Shown here: positions 1 through 8,122 of the stretch, one piece after another
How positions within the stretch are numbered: position 1 is the first letter of the stretch
How the letters are laid out: each line of letters starts with the position of its first letter
Assembly (NCBI GenBank): GCA_900088475.1
Contig: FLMG01001865.1
Location: 16,861-31,345, forward strand
From: Hyphochytrium catenoides
Taxonomy: Eukaryota > Sar > Hyphochytriomycetes > Hyphochytriales > Hyphochytriaceae
Length of the DNA stretch: 14,485 bases
Reading direction: 5' to 3'
Made by a program: the position numbers and the translations under genes
Notes under the pieces: model-generated
Databases searched by the model: none
What the model was told of the DNA's origin: nothing
What the model saw: the letters and a program-made list of their open reading frames with translations, nothing else

Positions 1-3000
1 GAATTTGCGCTACGTTTGTCGGATCAGCTGACGTCGAAACGCTAGAACCGGTGGCAGAAGTGCGTGACGTAGCCTGTTTTCATAGGAGAGGAAATTGAAG
101 AAGGAGATAGCTTAGTGTTGGCACCTACCATCTTACGCTCGTAAGAGGACAAATCGTGCTCCAAGGAGCAGACCAATTGCTATGGAGCGAGAGGCAGCAG
201 GTAAAGACAAGAGGTAGAAACCATGATATCAGTTTAGAGAGAAATAACGCAGCGAGAAGTATAGCTGATAGTCCAGAATGAGCGATGAAGCCCTAGAGAA
301 TGTAACTTCTTAGGGAAAGCAAAGAGAACAAGTCACCTGCTCATCGTAGCACCACTGAGCGGTGGCAGTCAGTGCAGCTAAAGCTCTTCCTGGGCTCTCA
401 AATGAGGCGAGAGACACCGCAAAGGAGACCGTCGAGTGCTTAGGGATGGTCTGTACGCTTGGAGAGATACTGAACGGCAGGGGAACGGTGTCTTTCGGAG
501 GTGCGTAGGGCTGAAGGGAAACTTTCACCATACTTTCTCCTTCATGCAGGAGGAGTCGCAAGTCTACTACCTTTTTCCTCCTCGTTCCACCATCTTTACC
601 CTCATACTTTTCTATCTTCCAGGAGATCAGTGCATCTACAGGTCCCTGATTCTTCACTTTAAACGATCGGCTGACGGAAGGGCAGCGGATGAGAACCTCA
701 CCGAATGACAAAGCCGGTGGGACGGAGGAAAGAGAGAGCCCCACTGTGTCAGGAACAAGGGAAAGTGGGGAGCCGACCACAGTGACAGAGACCGGTAGGC
801 GAACAGGAAGGACGGAGCCCACGGTGCAGATGAGAGAATCCGTGAAATGCCCGGGCATATTGTTGACGCAAGTCGCCTAACCAAGGCAAAGGGAGAGCGA
901 GAAGCAAGGTCACTCGGGACGATAAGGAGCTATTCGTTGCACTGTACGTCGGTGGATCTTGACGCTTACCTCAATGACAACATTGCCCCATGGTTCCAAA
1001 ACGCCTTCGTTAGGCTTGAGCTGAAAAGCGACGCCTCCTCCTCCTGCTAGAAGCTCTCGGTCCTCCTCGGCTCCTCTCTCTCGGCTAATCTTTTCCTTTC
1101 CGGCCGTAGAGGTAAAGCGCTCTCGCTTCTCGTGAGCGTTAGATAGAAGCGGACCCTTGGAAAAGAGCGACTTTTGCCCTAGTGTCCGGTCCCCATTCTG
1201 CCACTCGTCAAGCTTCTCTTCTCTATTATGTTCTTCTTTCTTCTTTCCACATGGATACCTCTTCAGAGCTAAGGAGAAGGGAGCGCGTATGCCACTGCAA
1301 TTCGTCAATAGCAGGCGAAGTGTCTTGCGCTGGAACAGTGGGACTGCAGAGCCTGGAATTGAGAAAGAGAGGAGACTCTGTCTGTCAAAGCTGATATCTC
1401 ATCGGTCCATAGACTACATAAGGGCGATGCATCCACCCTCCTATGTCTAGCACTAGCACTTTGCAATTTTTGTGATCCATTCCCGACGGTTTACTCCTCT
1501 CTTCGCCGGCGACCTATCAGCTCACATTTTCACAGTCTATTCCAGCCTTCTCCAGGTTTCTACCCTTCATCAAGCTGAAATTCACCCCAAGGCTTACCAA
1601 AATCAAGCTTTGGAGGAGGCGGAATCACAGCTGGCTGCAATATGTCTTCATGCCCTTCACCCCTTTCTTCATGGTTGAGGTCCCTGGGTGGCTGTTGGTC
1701 GGGTTCAAGGAGGCGGTACGACACTACCAGGCCTTTCTGAATGCTGCGGATCCGCAGGCCAATCGGGTTTGCCATGCCCTGCGTAGGAAGGATAGACGGT
1801 GAGCTAAGCAGATAACACCGGAGAAGGAATGACTTAGCGTGTCCATGACTGATGCAGCTAGGAAAGGCACGTAGGAAATGAGAATAGACAACGAGTACAC
1901 ATGGGCAGACCGGCAAAGCAGTGCAAAGAGGGTTTTTCACCTTGATCAGACACGCCACTAGGGCATCAACTTTAGCTTGCGCTCTGGGAGTATAACTTAG
2001 CATCACTTGCTTCTCTTCCTTTGAACCCAACACACCCTTTGGAGGATCAAACTCCAGAGAAAATGATGATTGGGGGCCCTCCGGTAGGTCAAACTTGAAC
2101 TTCGTCTAGTTAAAACAAGCAGGATGACAAAGAGGAAGATACACGAAAGGCGTCAGAAGAGAGCAGTAACGAGGTTAAGAAGTTGAGAGAGAGGGGGAGA
2201 GGCAAGTGTCATTTAATAAGCCAAGATTCATACGCTTAGAAGAAGGCGTCGGAGCTTAATGGAGCACAAAAGTCAAGGAGGAGGAGAGAAGAAGTTCTAC
2301 AACGTTTGAGCTAATCTAGAAGTTGCAAAGAACTCGACCGAGAAGATCCTCTATTTGGAGCTATTCTCCATTGTTAGAAACACAGAGACATCAGATCCAC
2401 AGTGCATCGCACCTCCAGGTTGCTCAGGTTAATAACTTTTAGAGCCCTTTTCACAGTCTGATCTATGAAGGTGCATCCAAGATCGAGCTCGAGGCGATCA
2501 AGGGCTACTGAAGGGCTTTGGATTTCGCCTCGTGCGGAAAAGAACAGAGATCGCCCGCCTTCCACTAAGAGCTCGACAGTCGTACGCAGGCGTTCAGCCA
2601 TGCTTCCTGCTTCGCACACCGCCCGCAACTAGCGCATTGGAGGGAATGAGTATTAGTCGTGTTACGTTCCCCTGACTGTAACCCCCAAAAGAGGACATCC
2701 ATGCCTGCAAGAAGAGGCTATGAAGTGGTATCTGAGTGTTTGAGCCCTTCAATCATTCTTCCTTTAGGTGGTTCTATTTTCTCTCACTCTCAGACGTCAT
2801 CCTGGGTCCCCCGCAGCGTAAAGTAGAAGGATCCAATGTGCTCACCTGTATGGAAGCGCCTGGCTCCAACACACCGCTCTCGGGCTCTAAGAAGACCACC
2901 CCAGTCGGACCTCTATCCGTGAAGAAAGATGATGCCGAAGAAAGGCGCCCTGAAGAGATGGATGACTGACGAGAAGAGGATCTTCCTGTCCGCGCGGTCT

Positions 3001-6000
3001 TATCATCTGCTGAGCTACCTCTCTCACTTAGAATTGCCTTGGTATTCTGCTGGCGAACTGACCATCGAGCCGTAACTCCACTTTTGTTAGCAATCGCAAG
3101 TGAGCGCTCGGCTTGGCCCAGCACCGAAACTAAGCCAAAGTCCAGATCAGCAGATGACAGAGTGAGTTCAGGTCCTTCCACATCGCAGGCCACGGAGAGG
3201 ATGAGGGGCCGACATTTCTCCAAAGTGCAAACAGCTTCTGTCTTATAGCTTCCCGCCTTGTGTGACAACACCGAGAGAGTTATTGCTGCCTCCTCGCCAG
3301 GCTGCAAGACCCCACTTTCAGGAGAGAAAGAGAGGAAAAGCTTACTTCCATCACCTGATGGGGCAGACACGCACGGCTCTGCCCTTTTCCAGATGAAGGA
3401 ACATGGGGTGCTACTATGGTTCCTTAGGTAGCAATGGGACAGCAAGGGCTTGCCGAGACTGACAGAGCTTATAGAAAGATGGGCTGGAGTAAGCGTGATT
3501 AGTGCCGGGATCCCATGCCCAGCCACTCCTATCTCAAAGACGGGAAGATTCGCTGGAGAGCACGAAGACGGCAGGAGCTTTCCGTCTCCTTCCCTTTCTC
3601 CTTTGAAGGGCGAAGTACTCCGAGGAGGTGGAAGTAAAGGCGTACAGAGCATTGATTCTCTCCTGATTCCCTTTATAAGGAGGGAATAGTGCCCACTGAA
3701 TGACTGCACTTGAGCCTAGGCAAAGGGTAAGCAGATAATCACGGCAATTGTGTGGCAACAGGATCAGTGAAGGTTATCCATGGGGTCCTGACGGTTCTTT
3801 AAAAGAGAATGCTCTAAGAGGAACAAGGGCAGTGGGAATTCAATGCCAAAGTGGCGGGCCTTGCACTCCCATCGAAGCTCACTACAGGAAAGTGTAAATG
3901 ATAACGCTTGGGCGCTTACCGGGCTGAAAAAGAAGCTAAATGTGAGCTCCTCCCCTGGCCCGACAGTACCATAGACAGGATGGACCTGAAAAGGCAAGGA
4001 CGGAGGTGTAGGAGGACCGCAGCTATTTTCGAAGTGCCACTGGAAAGGAAGAGCGACTGAAGTCGAGTTAAGAAAGGTAAGGTGCCGTTGTGCTTTGTCC
4101 CTGCAATTCAAGATTAAGTCACAGCTGTTAGTGCCAGGAATAGGTAAAAGACTGCTCGTATGCGCTCTCTTCGCCAGAACCCTACCCTGGTACAATGTCT
4201 GGAAAATACAGGGTCTCTGGGACGGAGGAGACACTAGGAAGGGTCAAGGATGAGGGCGGGGGAAGCTCCAGTGGCAATGAAGAGACATCTAGCCGCTTCC
4301 CGTCTATCGCAGTCAGTCGGAACTCTACGCAGCTGACATCTGCAATCAGCTTGAAGGGGAAGGTATCACCGTTGTCACACTCCATCACAAAAGACCTATG
4401 AAATGGAAGCAATGAGCCAAACAGAGCAGATGGGACGATGGGACGAAAGAATCTAAAATAACATATAGAATTCTTATAGACAAAGAACTACATGCAGTAG
4501 ATTACGCTTGAGGAAGAAGGCCGAGTCCATAGAGAAGGAAGGGACAATAAGGAGGGGTTGTCACCAGCGATTGTATGACCTACTCTGTCACGGTCCCTAG
4601 ACTCTCCGTCGCAATGGTGACGGTTAGGGCAAAGTCTGAACCTTCTTGAAGTTCCGCAGCAGCGGGATGCAAGGTGAAAGGGCCTAGCTCTAGAAAATCT
4701 TCCTCCTCATCTGTTCCAAGCTTGCCCCTGGCCTTGATGTACTTCTGATCTGTCTCTATGGGGCGCAAGCAGATTCTGCAAGCCAAACCCAGCAATGAAG
4801 TTAGACACTAAGCATGGACGGCAACCACATCACATTGGTCTACTGGGCAAGTGGTTTTTAAAGTTCGGCACGGCGAAGGACTTTCTACGGCAAACTAACC
4901 TTCCCGCGTTCCCTCGATTTTTGCACCTAAATACTGCGGTGCGGGGGGCTCCCCGAAGGCAGTGCCCTAGCTCAATGACAGGCGGAAGATCCAACTTTGG
5001 CGGCGGGCGCTTGGCTATTAAAGGTACCTAGATGAAACCATCATCAGCGCGAACAGTGGCATTTTCAAGGTGCTGAGAAGTGGATTTGGAACTTCAAGGG
5101 AAGCAAGATGACTCGACTGTCAACGCTTGTTTAAGAGGAAAGGAAAGGGGCTTGAGGTCAAAGCAGAAAGTCAGAAGAAGTGAAAAGAGAATAGCCTGAA
5201 GCGATTAAAGGACCAACGTTTACCATCTAGCACGAAGAACGAAGAATTGACAGCAGAGAGGTAGAACGAGATAAACGCTAGACATAGAAGGGGAGGCGGA
5301 TGTTGATGACACCGGCCATTAGCTCTACCTCTATTGAGTCTTCCTCTGTCTCTATCACAAAGCTATCCTTGAACGCGCCAAGAGAGTTAGGAGTAAAGCG
5401 TATCACTACCTCCACCGCCAAACCACTCGCCACTCTGCCACTCTCTCCTTGAGGGAAGCGAACCTTTTCTAGCCAAAAGTGCTGAGTCTTGGGCTTCAAC
5501 AAGCGTAGACGTTGAGCAGATGTGCTGCAGTTGACAAGAGAAACTGAACAGAAATATTCTTTGCCGACTTCGAAAGAAGAGAAAGTGGCGACGGAGGGCT
5601 CTGCTCGGAAAAAGGGCACGCTGCTTCTGCTCGGTGAAGATGGTGCTGCGGAGTTACTGCTGTATAACTTCGCATTCCTATTCATTCGACTAATTATCTT
5701 CTCATTCTCACGGATAATGTGAGCTGTAGGGCAACACGACATGGATGGAGCGGAAGGAAAGAGGCGAAGAAAGGCCAGGCGGGACAAGCGGAAACATCAT
5801 CAGGTCAGGTTACACGACACAGTAAAGCATTGAATGGCCTCACCAGGTAAAGGAGCTGGAGGCCGCTCTTTCATCTTTAGTACTTCCTCCCGGGATGACG
5901 CAGCCTGACAATACAGCCGACCGTTAGAGGAACTTCAGGTCAAGCACCGTGGTGGAGATCTTTGGGGTGGGGAATAAATGAATAAAAGACCTTCATTTCA

Positions 6001-7238
6001 TCTTCATGGGGAGCTGCGTCCGTTGCGTTTCTGCTTAGCTTTTGAAGCCTTGAGATTCATCGTTCAGAAGAAGAGGTGGGGTAAATAAGTGAGAACTACG
6101 GAAGAGCAAAACATAGAGAATGGTCGATAGCTGACTTTTCATTGGTTATCTGCTGTCTGATCTCGCAGCTTTGAGTGGAGTTCAGATACCCTGGAGCTTC
6201 AGGGATATATGTGGCAGCCTTTGCCTTGGCTGTTGGGCCATTGCCACTCAGGTCTAAGGCCTGCAACTGGAGCTCTTCAATTATTCCGCCAGCCGATAGA
6301 AGCTTTGCGGAGAAGGGTCCTAGATAGATTGAAAGGTAAGGCTCTTACTGTGCCTACGACGACTATTGTTTCTCTAGTTGGTTCTCTCTGTGTCCTGCGC
6401 CTTACCAAAGCTTTGTAAGCGCTGAGGGTCAAGGGATATTGCCGAGGGCCCCATGGGAATGTCCGTCTTTAACTGCAAACCGCGTTGGCGCAACTCTGCT
6501 GCCTCTTTCGTGTCTAGCTCCACTGCTCTTTCCTGCTCTGCCTTCAGATACTTGATAAGTCCACGCGCAAGCTTTTGTTGCTGGTTTATAGCGCGGAAAC
6601 GCGGGAGGATCCTCTGTTAGGACGCGCAGGAACGAGGAAGAGAAAAGCGTGATCGAACCTCTCGTAGCTTCTCATCTAGCTCCTGGAGCTTCTTCGCACA
6701 GAGATCCGCGTAATCTGACCTTGGAATACTTGGTCCACATCCTCTGGAATGCGCTGAAGGCAAACTTTCATAGGCTGAAGGGGGCATTGCTTCCGGAGCT
6801 TCGCCCGTGGACGTTGGTTGTCGTAGGTCGCTATCCTTCTCAGTGCTATTGGCTGACGAGACGATCGAAAGGGGCGCCGCATCCTCTGAAAGCAGCAAAA
6901 AGAGCACGACTCTCAATGCTGGTGTATGACCTCGCAATGCCTATGTTCTTAGTTCAACGAACCTCCTGTGTCAGGCCTTGCGTCGGGCTCTCTTTGATGC
7001 TCGTTGCCTTCGACACGCCGAGTGTCCTCCGTGTAGAACTCTTTGAAGGCCCGTACAATAATATGAGATACAGTTCCTAGCTGTTGCCGCGGGTCTTGGT
7101 CAGTTCAGAGTTGCAGGAGGAATGGCGGGCAGCCGAACATTTACTTACCGCTATGATATCATCGTCATGGTCAGCATCTGGCTTCGCTGTCAGAGGAGGA
7201 GCAGCAATAGACTCCGAAGGGAGCGCCTCCACATTCAT
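1..7238 (-). CDS. DLEC1: DLEC1/CFAP81 (FAP81) orthologue, ciliary central-apparatus ASH-repeat protein, 3' end outside window
   Basis: Multi-exon gene read from 7238 down to the left edge, about 1,492 residues visible; human DLEC1, as I remember it, is about 1,750, so roughly 15% of the C-terminus is missing. Seen: an N-terminal SHIIVRAFKEFY motif (residues 35-46) matching the family's SHLL..FR.LY segment, a CAKKLQELDEKLRE helix (about 132-145), then serial ASH/MSP beta-sandwich repeats from about residue 328. Segments matching DLEC1 in the same order include IAKRPPPKLDL with VFRCKNRGNAGR (exons 8-9), FVMECDN (10), the LDFG–SAVPL junction (15/16) and HFTDSLICTV...VVGSPLS (17). Family knowledge: FAP81 belongs to the C1a-e-c part of the ciliary central apparatus, and DLEC1 matters for sperm flagella. 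Start: ATG at 7238 is the first ATG in frame after an upstream stop. HYDIN and CFAP74 share the fold but not this order of motifs. Confidence 0.9.
337..5723 (-). other. DLEC1: ASH/MSP beta-sandwich repeat array of DLEC1 (exons 7-17)
   Basis: From about residue 328 the protein is a chain of ASH (ASPM–SPD-2–Hydin) immunoglobulin-like repeats. Typical strand patterns recur: FSSFEVGKEYFCSVSLVN, LDFGLVSVLGQAERSLAIAN, LELDLGCTFIDQTVKRALKV and LSFGEVLIRCPSVSRSFKVK. Each is followed by a proline/glycine turn such as ESGVLQPGEE, ESGVLEPG, KGVLGSKEE or NEGVLEPWGN. Such repeats are common in ciliary and centrosomal proteins and are thought to mediate protein docking. Exon 12 (870 bases) is by far the longest and holds nearly two repeats plus a serine-rich loop at roughly residues 886-927. 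I did not fix the exact number of repeats; at least seven are visible. Confidence 0.8.
6406..7238 (-). other. DLEC1: N-terminal helical region of DLEC1 (exons 1-4)
   Basis: Encodes residues 1-214. It opens with a short acidic leader (residues 1-30, ending in a HDDDII cluster), then the conserved FKEFYTE segment, a low-complexity Ser/Glu/Pro stretch (about 70-125), and a charged helical region with SDYADLCAKKLQELDEKLRE followed by QQQKLARGLIKYLKAEQERA. The last two resemble the charged helices that precede the first ASH domain in DLEC1. The leader before the FKEFY motif is much shorter than in human DLEC1, as far as I recall. The low-complexity part of exon 3 is open in a second frame as well. 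I chose the frame that keeps phase with both neighbouring exons and preserves the CAKKLQELDEKL helix. Confidence 0.7.
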
Positions 7239-8122
7239 GCTGCCAATAACGTGATGAAAAGTGCCCACCTAAGCCTCCGCCGTAGTGAGGAACCGCTCGA
7301 TAGTGTGATTCATGGTCGGCTCCAGTCTCCCCATGAGTGGCATAGCGTGGAACCTATCAATCATCTTGCCGCTAGCCGGCCAACATAAAGGTCTCAGGAT
7401 AAGGGATCTACTCCTTAGCCATCGTGGCCTTGACGCGACATATAAGCTCTCTCCCCCTGCTCTCAGCTTCCAGCTCCGCCCAAGCCAAGGATCGACGGCC
7501 GTGCAGCTTCCCGCCGTAGCGCACTCCTATGGGCTCCTTTATCCCAGGCGAGGACTGAGGGTTGAAAGCGGTTCCTGGTCGTTACACAGCATTCTCATCA
7601 TGAAGCTGCTGAAACCTTAAGGCGTGCCCTATTCAGAATAACCATTAGACATAGCGCGATGTATCCGTGATAATAGAACTACATCATCAAGTATATACGA
7701 AGGAGTCTCCAGAATAATCTCTTCAATCAGACCCAGTATCAGTGATAGAATACACTTGTCTGTGGACCATTCTTTCCTTCATCAACGTAGGTTCTACCTG
7801 AGGTCCCATCGGACAGGGTTTGTTTGGGGAGCGGAGACGCGAACCATTCACCGACCAGCGCGGTGCCGAACCACTGGAGGAGCTCCTTCTCCCTTCCCTT
7901 TCTTATGGTCAGACAGGAGGGACTTGGGTCCGTTTGCTGCTGCCGGCGTGGAGACTCTCGCCTGTCATCGCTAATAAGAGGCCTTCGGATCTGACTATTC
8001 TGAGCTTCCAGATACCATCAGAAGCTCTACAAGTTGCTGCTGCGCTGATTGAGAAAAGGAGCGCTGCTTGTTGAGGGCCGGGAAGCTCGCCACTAGGACA
8101 AGAGAGTGCCAACCTGAGTCTC
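7239..8122. promoter_or_regulatory. Divergent interval between DLEC1 and NOP56
   Basis: The two start codons face away from each other 884 bases apart, so this interval must hold both upstream regions unless another gene lies between. A TATAAG-like string occurs near 7440, but too far from the NOP56 start to assign. No CCAAT, initiator or X-box (RFX) site stood out to me. Frames are broken every 50-150 bases on both strands, except for a minus-strand run at 7408-7554 listed separately. The plus strand between about 8060 and 8122 is the likely 5' untranslated region of NOP56. Confidence 0.4.
7408..7554 (-). other. Unassigned coding-like stretch, possible last exon
   Basis: A 49-codon run on the minus strand starts just after an acceptor-like CTTTCAACCCTCAG and ends in TAG at 7408-7410. 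Its predicted peptide has a natural-looking composition, with a helix-like part (SLAWAELEAESRGRELICRV) and a short tail ending TMAKE. The shape 'GRRSLAWAELEAES.GRELICRVKAT' loosely recalls the last strands of PaaI-type hot-dog thioesterases, but no catalytic or HGG-type motif is visible upstream and I could not build the preceding exons. It may be the 3' end of a small gene between DLEC1 and NOP56, an untranslated or alternative exon, or chance. Confidence 0.2.

Larger units (their letters stand above)
1..7238 (-). other. DLEC1: Exon map of the DLEC1 gene
   Basis: Exons in transcription order: 7238-7149, 7080-6963, 6885-6659, 6613-6406, 6319-6190, 5932-5844, 5723-5329, 5027-4900, 4775-4584, 4395-4186, 4100-3920, 3715-2846, 2628-2413, 2105-1911, 1778-1598, 1352-970, 876-337, 179-129, 73 to the edge. 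Every junction is GT–AG and every phase matches its partner. Protein continuity with the DLEC1 family supports most junctions directly. The least certain are the 6613/6659 junction (45-base intron, donor GTTCGA), the 5932 acceptor with the 6190 donor, and exons 18 and 19, which rest on open frame and splice signals only. Introns range from 45 to 307 bases. Several donors depart from GTAAG: GTCTGC at 1910, GTTCGT at 6962, GTTAGT at 4899, GTGCGA at 2412. Confidence 0.75.

Noticed and set aside
436-1678. Plus-strand frames opposite DLEC1 exons
   Set aside because: They are antisense shadows of real exons with no family resemblance and no splice-consistent partners.
310-2033. Separate single-exon proteins on the minus strand (310-858, 910-1308, 1560-2033)
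   Set aside because: They are exons of DLEC1 with intron read-through at their ends. Phase-matched joining restores continuous family sequence, for example LDFG to SAVPL.
3764-4412. A short intron of 38 or 42 bases within the frame at 3870-3920
   Set aside because: Removing 38 bases creates a stop. The better solution uses the GTAAGC donor at 3919 and the acceptor at 3716, which joins SP to AQVQSFSGHYSLLIKG as in DLEC1.
6676-6882. Alternative minus-strand frame ending IPEDVDQVFQG in DLEC1 exon 3
   Set aside because: It is open across the same bases but does not phase into the CAKKLQELDEKL helix or the upstream donor at 6962. The chosen frame fits both sides.
7312-8074. Plus-strand frames between DLEC1 and NOP56 (7312-7620, 7756-7974, 7820-8074)
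   Set aside because: No recognisable domain, and they overlap one another in different frames. They lie in what should be the upstream region of NOP56.
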